Shown here piece by piece: positions 9,701-24,700 of a stretch of 64,000 bases of DNA. Position 1 is the first letter of the stretch, and every line of letters begins with the position of its first letter. Position numbers and translations under genes: made by a program. The notes below the pieces were generated by a model that was given only the letters and a program-made list of their open reading frames with translations, was not told the DNA's origin and searched no databases. Source of the DNA: Pleionea sediminis (GTDB lineage Bacteria > Pseudomonadota > Gammaproteobacteria > Enterobacterales > Kangiellaceae); NCBI RefSeq assembly GCF_007570825.1, contig NZ_SUNB01000001.1, positions 1 through 64,000 of the forward strand. The letters run 5' to 3'.

Positions 9701-12700
9701 CCGATGAGTGAATTACCGACGACACTCGATAAGTCGAGTTGGGACTCAACAACAATCGAGTTGTTGGTACTCGAAATGATTTCGTATAACGACGCATTTG
9801 GATCTTCTGCATTAAGACTTACTAAAACACCCTCTAAGTCACGGTCATTAATTTCAAACTCGCTATTTCTCCAATTTGCATTGTTAACAAAGATCTCCCA
9901 GCGACTGGTACCCGCGATTGGTTGCGCCTGAGTAATACGGTGCTCACCAACTTGGCGAATCGGTGTAAGTGCATCACTATTTAACTCATTGCCACCATTA
10001 TCAATAACCAAAGAACCATAACTATCTGCATTTTGTTTAAAGTAAACAGTACCTGCACCATAAGGATTACTGGTGAACGAACTTCCCGAAGTAATAAAGT
10101 TACCATTAAATGTATTCGTATCACTGTAAATACTAATTCGGCCACCGCCGCCTCTCTGACTGTTCACCAGCAATGATCCAGATCCGCTCAACGAATTAAC
10201 ATTGATATGAATACTGCCGCCGCCAGCACTATAAGAAGCAGTTGCGTTGATATTTCCATCGATGATCGCATTATCAGCGACAAGGCTAAATACGCCACCA
10301 CCACCTGCCTTGCCAGGATATTTTGCATGAAAATAGTTTCCAATCGCAGAACTTGCATTACCTGAAACTCCTGCATGAGAGTAGTCACTAAAGTATCCGG
10401 AACTATCACTTTTATCCGCTAAATCCAACTGAGCATTTGGGCCAAGAGTAAAGTTACCAGAAACATTGAAATTCAATGCATAACTAACAACTTCAACAAC
10501 ATATTCCAAATGATCGTATAACTCTTGAGCTGGACTTATCGAAATCGATGAGTTATCCAGAATTGATACATGGCCATCGACGTGAATTTCACCTGGCACT
10601 TCAAACGTTAACTGAGCGTCGGTGTCGAGTGATAGATTGCCCTTAATACGAACATTCTCACCGCTAATTGTTTGAGTTTCACTGCCCGTAAGAGTAACAG
10701 CGTTGAAATGAGTCACTCCGTTAAAAGTAAAGCCATCTTGATTTTGCATAAAGTAATCGATTAATTCGACAGAACTTTCCGATAAATTAATTTGGCTGTT
10801 TTCATCAATGGTAGAGTTTTCTAAATCGTTAACGATAACACGATCATCACCAAAGTCGGCATAGCCGCCATTGATAATATTCAAGGATTCGAAAATGTGG
10901 ACACCTACCAATGTTTGCCCTTCAATACCGGCAAGAGAAACATCCGACTCAACAATTAACGCATCATCGGTATTGGATATTACTCGAATGGAATCAGACA
11001 CTTGATCCGTGGCATCTAAGTCTACATGTAATCCTTCTAACGACTTCGGCTCCCATCCGTGTTTGGCAAGATTACTTTTAACCGTCAATGAATAAATACC
11101 ACTAGCAACTGCATTAGGATCAACACCAGCTATTACATCACTAAGACTTATATCGTTCGCCGCTACTGCAATCACATAATCTCCGGGCCACAATTCAATG
11201 CTCATTAAAGAAGGTTTAGACTTAGATTTCCTCTCGGTAGGAGGGAAAGGACCATCACAAAGTTCTAATTCCCAACAAGGATCGAAATCACACTCCTCGC
11301 CAATACAGTCGTCAATAGGCGGACCATTGACCTCGTGACCCGCATCAACAAATCCGCCTTCACTAAGAACACCATCACCGTCATGCTCAAATAAGTAAAC
11401 AAAGGGAACAAAACCTTCAGCTGATGCATCTATTTCAATTCGATGCTCTTCCTCAACAGTAAACTGATGATAAATCACTTGATTTGAATCGGAGGTTCCA
11501 AGTTGTCCCGACTCTTCTATATCGACTTTATCAAACACTACCGATGGCAATTCTGGATAAATCATCCATTGATTATTTCCTAAATCAGTTACACTTGAAA
11601 TCGTGCGTAAACCAACACCGGGTATTGGCGTTAAACCTCTCGTATCAATAGAGCCATTATTATCAATAATGAGGTTACCAAACTGATCATTAAGAGGCTT
11701 GATGAATACAGTACCCGCTCCAGAAACGCGACTTATAAAATTAGTGTCACCGTCACCAAAACTCTCTGGCGCTACTCTCAACTCACCTGTAAAGTTTGCT
11801 TTATCGTCAATGTAAAGACTGATTCTTCCACCACCGCCAGATACTAGACCAGACCAAAAATCACCAATACCTCCCTGCGCCTCAATTAAACCGCTACCCG
11901 TTAAAATAGGTGATTCAATGTGGATACCACCACCAGCACCACCAAGGACCAGATCTTCGCGCCAACTACTAGGACCTATCGCTCCATTCGCAGTAATCGA
12001 ACCATGTAACTCAATTTCTCCTGCTATTAATTCTACAAAACCGCCTCCGTCCTGAGAGCCAGCTGAGCCAGAATAACGAGCACGTTGATAGTTACCATAT
12101 ATACAGTCTGAAGGCTGATTAGCATCGTCATATTCTGGATTGCCAGGACTACCATTTTTGGGCCTATATACAGCACCACCATGACATGATTCATTATTTT
12201 CCAATCCAAATGGCGCACCAAAATCAAACTCACTTCTTTGATTTACATCGATACTCGATCCATCTGAGATAATTAGCTTACCGCCAACTGAAATACTTAA
12301 CTCTTCGTAATCACAATCAGCCACACAAGGAGCAGAAGTAATGGTTGCACCATCGATGACATCCATATTTCCACCAACATTTAAATCAGAGAATAAGTTT
12401 ACTCCACCGGCAATAACGACATTACCTAATACTTCCACGTCTTCAATTGTGTGGAACTCAGCGCCATCAGTAATTTGCAAGTTGCCTTCGACAATCACTT
12501 TACGAGCTCTGATAACCGTGTTACTCGAAATAACAAGATTGGTTTTGATTCGGAATACACCGTCAGTTTCAAATAGAGTATTGATAGCTTCAACACTATT
12601 TGCAATAACATCACCGGTGTAGGTTAGATTCTCCTCCATCCAAACCACATCACCCAGTGTTGTTGCACCAGTGACTTCGAGAGTAACGACATCGGCAGTA

Positions 12701-15700
12701 TTCGCAAAATCAACTCTCAGCTCTGCGAGTCCCTGAGCATTCACCTGGAAGCCCGTCGCTAATGGCTCAGCCACCGCTAAATTATTACTTTGATACTGAA
12801 TCGCAAATCGTGTTGCATCACTCACATTGACACTGTAAGACTGGCTGTCAACAACAACTTCAGCAATCACCGTTGGTACGACTAAGCCTGTGTCATTATT
12901 CGAATCGTAAAGAATGTTGTCTTCAACAATATTAATGCTCACGACTGCGGTTTCATCCAAGGTATAGCTGTTCTCGTTAACAGGATCAGAGCCGAACTGA
13001 ACTTCCAAGAAGTCCGACAATCCATCACCATCCGTATCAGCTAGCGTTGGATCACTGAAGTATTGATTGACTTCTTCACCGTCCGTTAACCCATCACCAT
13101 CGGTGTCCGCATTATTTAGATCGGTACCTAATGTCACTTCAATAGCATTTGATAACCCATCACCATCGTGATCTTCTTGTCCATCAGCAATACCGTTTCC
13201 ATCACTGTCGCCAGAGGTTGGATCCAAACCAATATCAAATTCAATTCGGTTAGGTATGCCATCGCCATCAAAATCACCATCAGTTGATAAAATTCCAAGT
13301 GAAATTGTATTCGCGACATCAAGCGCGTTTTCAGAAAGAACACCTGTCAGTGATACCGTTACTTGCTCGCCATCGACAAGATTTGCATCGGCAAACGAAG
13401 GAACGATGAACTGACCCGTTTCAAAATTAAAGGCCGTTGACTTATCAGAGATATGAATTTCACCACTCGATATACCCGTGCGATCAATTCCGTCAGCAAC
13501 ATTAATCGATAATGTCGCTGTCGTGTTCTCAAGCACATAATCCGACGCTTGTTCTGGAATTGAAACAACCGGCGTACATGCGGATAGTGACTGTTCAAGT
13601 AATCGATCCGATTCTGCAACACCCCGTAAATTCGATTCTGAAACATCAATGTCATAACAGGCATTCAGTTCAAATGCACTTTCTGGTGTGAACCTTAATA
13701 CTTGTGATGATTCTAAGTAAACATCGCCCACGACTCTTTCACCGTTACGACGAATGATAATTGAGCGTGACTCACTACCGGTTTGTGCAACAGGCTCGTT
13801 GAAATTCATCGACATTGGGAACAATGTCGTGTCATGAACTTCAACAAACTCTACATTACTGATCGCAGGTAATCGTTTCGCAAATGATAAAGTATGAGTT
13901 TCAGTGGTCGGCAACGACGTTGCTGGATCCATTAACTGAATATCAATATTAATATCCTCAACAACCGTGTTACTAACATCGAATATTGCTTCACCTTGAA
14001 CCATAGAAACCGTATTTAAGCCACCTTGCCCATCAATGGTTGCACTACCTGTAACACCTAAGGTGACCTGAGCATTTGCATCCACTAAATTGCCTTCACC
14101 ATTCGTGTACTGCTCTACGCGGTTGTAATAGAAGTCAACCATCGACATGCTTACGGTTGCTACTTCATCCGTTTCAAGAACATCATCACGTCCTAAAGCG
14201 TGATTTGAAATTTGTTGAGTCTCAAAAGCGAAACCATATGGATCGTTAGCGACCACAGTGACCGGAACCTCGGTAACATCAACCAAAGTTGTTTCAACAT
14301 TATTATCGTGATCGTAACGTGTCGTGAGTGTATTACCTGTTGACGGATAACTCACAACAACAGGATAAACGCCCGATTTTGTGCTGGCAGACAAGGCAAC
14401 CGTCGCTTGACCATTAATCACAGTGACAGACGCTTTTTCGCCAATCAACTGACCGGATGCGTCATACAAAGTTTCAACTTGTTGGTTAGATGCGAAGCCA
14501 AAATGGAAACCAGTATCCAATACGGAAAGTTCAATCACCTGTTCATTATCATTGATAGACAGATTATTAAATTCATCTTTCAACGCAATGTGTAGCTCTG
14601 TATTTTCCGCCGCTTTAACAGGTGCGATATAATCAATATCCGCATAAATTGCCGAGCCAGGAGTTAACTCAACATCCATCGTCGCTGGAAGCAAACTAGT
14701 TGGCATTCCTTGACTAGGAACATAATTCACTTCAAGTATTGCTGGACCAGGAATCGTATAATTGTTCCAAGTTATTTGCGCTAAGCCTGATTCATCGGTC
14801 GTTGAACTACCCATTTCAACGGAGGTTTCTGCGCCAATCGCTTTCCAGGAAATTTGCTGATTAGAAACCGGACGTCCCGACCGATCGACCAGTTTCACTT
14901 GGTAATCACCCAAATTGGAAAGATCAACCAAGCGTCGATTCAGTGATTCATCATTCTGATTATCAAAAAGAACTTCGTTCGGTAAATCAGACAAACCGAT
15001 CGTAAACTCATTACCTGTTGAAGATTGACCAAGTCGATCTGTCACTCGGAACTCATAAGAAACCTCATCATTAATCACCGTCGAACGAGGCATAGACCGA
15101 GTGAATGTTCTTCGATCATCACATTGTCGCCAAGAATAATTCGGCTGACATACTGTATAAACGTTTGCGTTACTTCCCGAAGAAGACACTAAATCAAGAG
15201 TCAGCTCGTTTAATTCACCATCGTCCGCAGCAGAAATATTAGATACGGAAACTCGAGCACTCTTTCTGTAGAAAGCACGGCTCGGTGCATCAACAACGAG
15301 GTTATTAACGTCAGGCACCTGATCAACCAGTACTGACAGATCAAACTGCTGTGTTTCTGTTTGATTAAAGTCATCGGTGACCGACACAGTAAGTTGACCT
15401 TGCTCGGTATCCGTTAATCGATTGTCACGACGATCGATAACTCTAAAGTTACGAGTAAAAGATTTTGTTTGCGATGAAATATAAAAAACTTGATGTTGAC
15501 CTTGCCAATCCACACGAATTTGCTGTGGTTGAATATCATCAGTAACGGTTACTTCCACATTGAAAGTGCTTTGTTCTTGAATTGAATCAGGGTAGTTCAC
15601 CTCAACAATTTGTGGACCTTCATCTTCACTAATGCTCACATTTAATGCGGTCGAAATTTCATTCCCCGCTTTGTCAAACGCAGTCACTTCATATTGGTAG

Positions 15701-18700
15701 GAGTCACCGTTTTGCGGTAAACGTTCAGTAAACTGAATAAGCTCTTCTTCGACGACTGCCGAAATTAACTTACCGTCTCGACTTAATAATGCGTAGTCTA
15801 TTCCACTACCCGTGTCCGATAATTCAACATTAACGACATAAGGACGTTTTGCTGGATAAATATTGGTTCCGATCGAATTACCTTCAATGCTAATGGAAGC
15901 ACTAGGACGGAAAGCATCGGAAATACGAGTAATTCGTTCCGAAACGACTTCAGTCCAGTTGCCATAAATATCGACTGCTCGAGCTTTAATGTAACTACCA
16001 TTGTCACTCGCCGTCATCGGATAGGATGCCGTATAGATTGGACCGTAATGTTTCTTGATTAAACTAAAGGGACCATTCACATCAGAGCCAATATAAAACT
16101 CAACTTGTTGTACTGGTTGAGTGGACCCTTTTACAAATGCTTCCATTTCTAGCGGACGAGGTTCATAAGAAATATTCGTCACATCCAATTCAATAGTAAA
16201 TGGATTACCTGGCTGATCTTCACTTTGCAAGAACAGTCGCTTATCGGTGGTGATCACTTCATTGCCAAAAGCGTCGATTATTCTCGCATCAAAACTAAAT
16301 GCCGTTCCATTTTTAAGCTCCGCTGGAATAATAATTTCGGTACTGAATGGATGTTGTTCTTGCCTTGAAACAACCTCTCCGTTTATACGGTATTCGACTA
16401 ACGCTAATCCGGCAGGCTCGGTAACTGCTGCGCGAATCATTTCACCTTGCTGATACAATTTACCAATTGATGGACTCGATAGACTCATCTCAGTCGACGT
16501 TAGGTTCGAAGGCATTTGCAGTAATTCAACACCGCGCGATCCTTTAGCCAAGAAGACACGATCAAACTCCACGGAAATATCGGCAATGTTGGTGTCTGCT
16601 TCATAGAAAAGTACCGACTGCTGCCAGTCCGTTAAACCAACTCGGAAAATTTGATTGCCTGTCGCGTAGAAAACATTGTTTCCTTGTGCATCCATCGCAG
16701 AAACATCGCCGCTATCAACGGCAATACTATCGGCAACAAAAGTTGAAAGATTATATCGAGTTAAAACAGTATCCGAAGCAAAGATTAAATAATCACCCAA
16801 AGTGTTCATGTGTTCGATGCGTTCACTGCCTTGGAATACACGTTCAATAACGAGTGTTACCGGATCAACAGGCAGTTCACCAGTGACAACCTTGTAAAGA
16901 TCGCCACTGGATGTCGCGACGTATATCCAATCGTTCCACAGCGCTATTGCGGAAATTTCATCGCCTTGAGCAACAGCCAGGTCACTCATTTGATTAGTAT
17001 TAAGATCGTAAACAAACAAGCGATCGCCAAATGATGCAATCAAGCGATCATTACCAACGACAAAATCACTAAATAACTGCTCTTTTAATAAATCTTTTCG
17101 CTGTCTGAAATTATCAAATTTAACACGCTCAATTTTTCGGAAGTTTTCGTTGAGTAAATAAATCCAATCATCTTTTACCTCAACTTTTGAAATACTGGCG
17201 GTGTAACCCGGCGCTGGATAAACCTGTGATGACACCGGTGAATCTTGAAGATCAAAAACTAAGCTACCGAAGCTTTCAAAAGCACTGGTTGCGATACCAT
17301 TATTCAAGCTCACACTTGCACTCAAACCACGAACGCTGGTTTGAGATTGTTGATAGAGAGTCTCAAATCGATCTGCAGATGGTTCAATATTAATAACTGT
17401 TCCATTAGTCAGCCACAATTGACCTTGCGTCATGATCACATGATTCAAATCGCTACCAACTGCAAACTCAAAGTTACCAATCACTTGAGGCTTTCTGCGA
17501 TTTCTCACATCGATAATGAATACAGATTGCGTATCGACACTTAATCCCACCAGATATCCGCTCAGATGAACCATTCGATTGATGTTAACGCCAACATCCG
17601 TGGTGAAGATTTGATTATTCTCAATGGATAATAATTGCCCTTGTTCATTTGCAACATATTGAGTATCACCAACAACAACCGTTGATAATGTTGGAATCAA
17701 GTTTTCAAAAATGCCGGATTGTTCGAAAGAACCAGAGTAATACTTAATCCTGTCTGAAAGCGTGACTACAAAGTTTTCATTTTGTACCGATATTTCCGTC
17801 AGCGCTGAACTTTCTCGCCAGTTGCGAATTAATACAAGCTCATTACCTGTCACCTCGTAACCCAACAACCTTCCGCTGTCTGTACGTGCTAACAATCGGT
17901 TATTTGAGAAAACCAAGTTATCAATCGAATGATTCGTTGGCGAAGTCGCCAGCACCGAATAATCTTCTAGATCAATAAATTGAATTCCAATGTCTTGTAA
18001 TGCAACTAATAGTCGATCATGCACATAAGTCATTGCAGTAATGCGACCGCCAAACTGATGTAACTCGGCACCTTCTGCGGTATACAAACGATCGTTACGT
18101 GCTAAAAGTACGCCTTCACGAGAGACAAGTGCTTGAGTGTACGAATCAACACCAGACACTTCTGACAACGAAAATGGTTTAACGACTTTCGCGCGTTTAA
18201 CAAGGGTTCTTTCATTACCATAACCATCGGCAACCGTTGCATTAACGACAATTTGCTCAACATCCGGTACGGTAAACTCGGCATAAATATTGCCCGAGGT
18301 TATTAGGTTGCCTTGTTCATCGGACACTTCTATCGAGCTGGTTCCCGAAGCAGGTACTTCAGAACTAATACTCAGTTTTACCAAACTATTCTCGATAACT
18401 TGGTTGCCTAAGCCTTCCAACGTTAGAGTCAATTGTTCATAACTTGGAATAACACGGATTCCGACAGTCTGCTCACTGAAGTAATAACTGTCAGAGAAGT
18501 AACCACGAATACGCAAGGTATAATTATCTTGCTGACTCAATGCTGCTAATCGAAGTGTTAATTCGCCCGATAGAGAGTCGGTACGCTGACGGGCAACGAC
18601 ATTTTGGTTGAAGTCGAGCAATGAAACTTCAGCAAACTTAAATTCATCAGCGCCAAAATTCTCGATAAGATATTTAACCAGCATTTCATCACCTTCAATA

Positions 18701-21700
18701 AATTGCTGATTATTAATGGGTGAAATAATGGTTGTTGTTGACTGATCGACTGAATTATCCACCAAATTGAATGTATCCGATCGCTCAACGACATCATTAA
18801 CGATCCAATCTAAAGCGAGTGCATTGTCATCACCAGTATTCACCCAGCCGCGAGATGATGTATCACCCTGCGTTAACTCGATAGTCGCAGTGTCAAGGGT
18901 TACAGAAGAACTATTAACTCGAGCACTGGAATCAAATCGAATAGAAAATGGAACAACCGCATTCTTCGTTAAGCTCTGGCTAACAACTGGCAATATCGCA
19001 TCAACTTGAGTCAAAGTCGCAGTATCTAACACAATCGCTTGACTCATGCGAACATTGTTCTCCGAAACCACATGCAAAGTTGCATTCGAACTCGAGACTT
19101 CACGACGAGGAATCTGCAACGATATAGAATTTCTATCGCTTCTTAAGGCTCCGATAAGATTATTGTTCTCATCGGTTACAAAAGCCTTTAAGGCCGAACT
19201 TTGAGTCAACGCCGGTAAGTTTGAAATCGTCCAACCAAAAGTCGTTGGTGTAATGGTCGCATTAAGCTCAAACGTTTCAGTTGAAACGGTATGTCTTTGA
19301 CGTGCAACTTCGTTCGCACCAATCCACAAATAGCCTTCTCGATCAGACCTTAATTTTTGATTACCACGATTGATCGTTGCGACTAATTCATTACCATCGA
19401 ATCCGAGCCAGACGCGACCCAGTTTATAGGAATTAACTTTCACCCAAGTTAATGAGCCATCAAGGTAAGAATCAACAAATTCAACATCGACGTTCAATTG
19501 ATTCACTTGAACAATGCTTAAATCATTAAGTAGCTCATAAACGTTCGTGCTGTCTCCGTGATTTATTATCAAATGATTTTGACCGACAGCAAAGGATTCG
19601 ACAGTTAACTGAGGATAAGATGCCGCTACGTTTAGTGATGACCGCTCACTATTTAATTCCAGCATCTCTATGCCAGACAAAGTAGCAACAAATATTCGAT
19701 TATTAATGTTCTCGACTTGCAAAATCGTATCGGTGACAGTGTGACCTATGATGCCAACTAGCGACTGTTCAGCAATTTGATAGCCAGATATTAGCTGACC
19801 AAACTGAACAAAGATGATGTCACCATAAACACCAACGATATCCCCCGATAGTGGTTGAGTAATAACTTGCGTCCACGCACCATTAATTATTTTCCAAGCA
19901 TGTACTTGATGATTACCCTGATTATCAATTTGAGCAATTAAATGGGTACCTGAATATTCAAATCGCGTTATCCGCCCCACGTCACTTTCCGCAACGACTT
20001 GGCCGGCGAACTCAATTCGATAACCACCTTGCAATTGATTGCTTGCAACCACATGTCGATCGCTGTCGACACCAGGTACAACAGCCATGTCAAAGACATA
20101 CCAGTTTTCATTGCTGGTCTCGAAAACCGTTTCAAAAGTAAGACTTAAGAAGTCCGTTTTACTGATGCTACTTGATTCGGTGACAACATTTTGCGACAAG
20201 TCACGTAAGTTGGCATCGATAGTCACTGCTCCCTGAGCCGATGAAATATCCACAAACTGACTTAAGTGAGTCATTGGATAAGCAACGCTGTCGGCTGTAG
20301 CGTCAGTTAATAGGATGTCGGATAGATCCGAATAATCTTCCATGGCTTCCGGCTTATCAGAATTGATCCATATGCCTGTTCCAGACAAGACTCTGGCAGC
20401 CGGTAACAATGTGACTTTCGGTTCTTCATCGATGCCATTATCTTGTAAAACATTCAAGAATATTCTCGACGTTAAGCCATCACCGGACTCGAAGCGTGTC
20501 ATCAGAACCACATCTTCATTGGTTCTTGGTAATTCAATAATTCGAGAGAATCGAATAGGATCATTCTCCGCTCGATTAATCGTTACAGGCTGTGGATTTC
20601 TGGAGTCCGTTTCATCACCACCCACATCAAAGAATAATTGGGCTTCGGTGACACCTTCCATCACAAAGTCAAACTCAACCAACTGACCTTCACGGAAAGT
20701 TTCTCCACCTTTGGGCGACGTGATATCCAGCTGAGCATCACCTTCGTTGGCATCGACAGGTTTTAGAGTTAACACATCGGACAAACCAATTAATCCATTA
20801 AGATCCGTTGCTCTCATTTGCAGAGTAACTTCATCTAACGTCGTTGGCGTAAATTCAAATCGATTAATTTGCGCCAGCTCTTGCCAAGTCGTGCCGGAAT
20901 CTAAAGTCACTTCGACTTTATCGATTCCGTATTTATCAAACGATTGAACCAGAATATCCACTGGCTCATTTAAGTTGATACTGTCGCCATTTCTGGGTGA
21001 AACAATCGATACCGTTGGCGGCGTTGCGTCTAATAACAACGGATAAGTGTCAGTGAACGTTTTCACTGCGCCAAAGCCATAATCGACACGAATAGTCACT
21101 TCAACAAATTCGTCAGGAGTAATATCGGATAATCGAGGATTCAGATAAGAAAGCTGTGCAATACCCTCTGAACGGCTCACCAAGGTATACTCAGCATCAC
21201 TCCAACGACCGTCAATCTGCATATAAACATTATGAACCAGATCGGAGTCCCCCGTAATATTAAAGAGCACATCACTTCGGGTGATCTCTTCAACGTCTGT
21301 TGGATTCGTGTAAACATTTGAAATATCAATTTGCGGATCAACAACGGTGGCATCAAATCGTTGTGTCGCAAAGTTCCCTTTGTCATCGGTAGCTTTCACA
21401 ATGACCGAAAGATTTTGATGGTATTCTTGAATAGCTACCGTAAAGCCAGAGCTCAACAGATCGTCATACGGACCAAATGTTAAACCGCCGTCAAACGACA
21501 AACGGTATTCATACTTAATTTTGCCGTCATAATTGTCGACTGCCGTCGCATTAAATCGATAGGTACGTCCGCGAGTCAGCGTCATCGCCGGCGTGACGGT
21601 AACATCATCGGCGGTTCTCAATAAATTAATGTCACGTGGCGCAAGAATGTCTTGTGCTTTGTAAAGCTGAATTAATTCACCACTGGTTAACTCATAATGT

Positions 21701-24700
21701 TTTGTTAACGCATTGACCGGCATATTGCCGTATAAATCATTCAATCCAGAAACGGATAATCGATAATATGCGTTTTTCTCAATGTTGTAACCGGCTCGTA
21801 AGTTGAGCGTTACTTCATCATTATTCACGCTCAGTTCAAAACGATCGGTCACATCAACATTCGCATTACCCGAGTAGTCTTTAAAGATTTTAGTGACCGA
21901 GTAATTGCCCGCAATCATCGCTTCATCAAAATACGCACGAAGCGGAGCGACGCTATTGAACCGTTCAACACTTTGCAGCAGAGGTTTTGTATCATCAACC
22001 GTCGTTAAAACTTGAGTTGACCAAACTTCTTCATTGGTCGCTTCTCGAATTACCACGACTCGATACGTTGTTTCTTTACGCACTGGCGGAGTCGTAAATA
22101 CAATCTGCCCACTATTTTCTGTTCTAGAGGCAACTTTGTTACTCGCATTTGGAACAATTGCATCACCCACTTCCACTAAGTGAACCGATAAATTCCCTTC
22201 AAAACCAGCACCGCTAATCGTTACTCGATCGTTACCGCTATCACTAATGAGCAGAGCCCCTTGTGAGTTATTAGACTGCAACGAATCAATCGCAACCGCC
22301 TCCGCAACTAAGACGCCGGCCATTAAGACATAGTTCTGAGCTTCTTGTGTAGCGATAAGGTTATAAATGCCCGCCGTATCAATTTGTGTTGTCAATGAAA
22401 TTTGTGTACCCGCTTGATTAACACTGAATTGAGTTTCATCAAACGTCTGTCCGGCAATAGTGAGAGAATCGATTGCCGTTAAGCCAGTTCCTTCTAATAC
22501 AAAATTTGTCGAACGACCTGTAATGGTATTACCCGGCATTAAGCGTGAAAGTTCAACATCAGCAAGGCCAAACAATGAAGTCGTTCCGACGTTAATGGGT
22601 AAGTCAAATTCAACTTGACCTCCATCAATCGTTTGGTTCGGTTGATTAAACAATCGAATCGAGTAAGTTTCACCCAACTGATAGACATCACCACTGATTT
22701 GGAATGCAATCTGATCGCCCACCGTATCAGTAAATCCAGCAAGAGGCTCATTACTTGTCGCGGGTACAACATCCAAAGAAACAGCCGCCCAGGTATCCAG
22801 CTCGCCAGTCACATTTAGCGTTAACGGATTTGTTTCAGAAGCAATCACTGACGGTGACAGTTCGCTAATATTCGCCAGTGGAATTGAACCATTGTAGTAG
22901 TTGCCCGACTGATTCCATTCAAGTAACGCTTCTTCAAAGCTCAACGAATTAATATTTGACGTATAAACAGTATCGAGCGCTAAATTACCAACAAAAGATA
23001 AATCAAGAGATCCAGAAGCTGTCGCTAAATTCAAATCATAAATCGACAACTGCTTTTGCGTCTGTAAACCAATTAATTCACCATTCAGTGCTAAACCACG
23101 AATCGGATCGCTTGTAAAATCAAATGAGGCACTACCCAACATCGACAATTCATAGTTGTTGTAGTTCTGTAACTCCAATAATGAAATCGCAACATTTGAA
23201 TAAACAGCGATACGATTGAAAGAAATATCCCAATCGATAAGCGAGGAAACATTATGGGCAATAGACGATTTTATTGTCGTTAAATCTTGCAAATCACGAA
23301 CTTGAATTTGTGAACTAGTAAGTATCACTAAATGGTTATCAATGAGTGTCGTTGCTTTAGCGGCGACTTCAATGTCAGATAATTCAGCACCAAAAATATT
23401 CCCCACATAAATACGTTCCGCAGAGTTAACGAGTAAAATTCCTTTATCAATGGAGATAGATGTGTAGTTCCTGTTTTCACCGCTCGATACTCGATTAACC
23501 AGAGTTATCGAATATGGGTTGGTATAGTCGAAGATCCAAATGTCGCCTGAAGATTCAAGAATAGACAAGTGCCCATTATTAGCTGACATATCAACCATTG
23601 AACCATCAAACTCAAAACTGCTCAGCAATGTTGGAATATCACTCGAACCCGTTTCATACAACTCAATTAAATTTGCTCTCTTGGCAAACAGGTAATCATT
23701 GTCTCGCGTTGATTGAGACATGCCACTCAGTTGTCGCGATTTATCAAACTCAACAATCAGTTCTTCGTTAATGGTTTCATCAACGCCAGTTTCTCGGTTT
23801 GATAAAGCCACCGTTAACTGGCCTATTGTATTAGCAGGTAACCGGAAAATTAATGTTCTGGGCCCAATAACCTGAACATTAGTCACTGGATTACCATTAA
23901 CAGTAACCTGTGTAAGCGTACTAATTCCCGCGCCCTCAATGCCAATATAAGCGCCCGAGTTAAAGATAAAGCGCTGATCCGCGGCTTGGATCTCTCCTGT
24001 ATAAACATCTATTTCACTAATAAAGCGCGGATCTGCGGCTTGGATCTCTCCTGTATAAACATCGAATTCACCGATAACGTCAATTCGAGGATCGGCAATG
24101 TAAGTAAACGCAGCCGCTTCAAATGCAGTGAGTTCTCCATTACTAACCGTGACACCCACTAACTGATTTTCTTCAGGAGCTTCAGGTAATGCAGGAACAG
24201 AAACCCGCAATTCATTATCATTCAGCAGTTCAACCCTTTCAGATTGGACGAGCTGATCACCAATCATAACCATCGTATTAGTATCGAATCCATCACCACG
24301 AATAATAATCATCTCACCACCGCGCCAACTGCCTTTATCGGGCTCGATGGAATCAATGGTTGGTTGCTCGCGATCAGAGGCAATAAATCGGAACGTGTAG
24401 TCGTCACCAAGCTCAACATTATTGAGATCTCTTAACGCACCAGAAACAGTCACCACATAGCGTTTACCCGATTCAAAATTCGACACCGGACGGAAAATTA
24501 TGCGCGTTCCTTCATTATTGGTTTGGCGAGAAACGAAGCCAGCCACTTTCGCTCCGTCTAAAGTCACTTCGATCAGTTCGTCTGCTAATTGAGCAAACTG
24601 TTGATTATCGACAATCTGATTCATCTGAATTTCAATCGCCTGTCCATCAGGCAACAATCCTTCAGAGAAAGGAATGGTTTCAGTAACCATAAAGAGATCA

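Noticed and set aside
20342-20686. Plus-strand frame of 114 codons inside the giant gene, and similar ones near 7,220, 25,933 and 29,828
   Set aside because: They are antisense to a coherent domain-containing frame, have no ribosome sites or recognisable motifs, and occur at the rate expected by chance over 41 kb.
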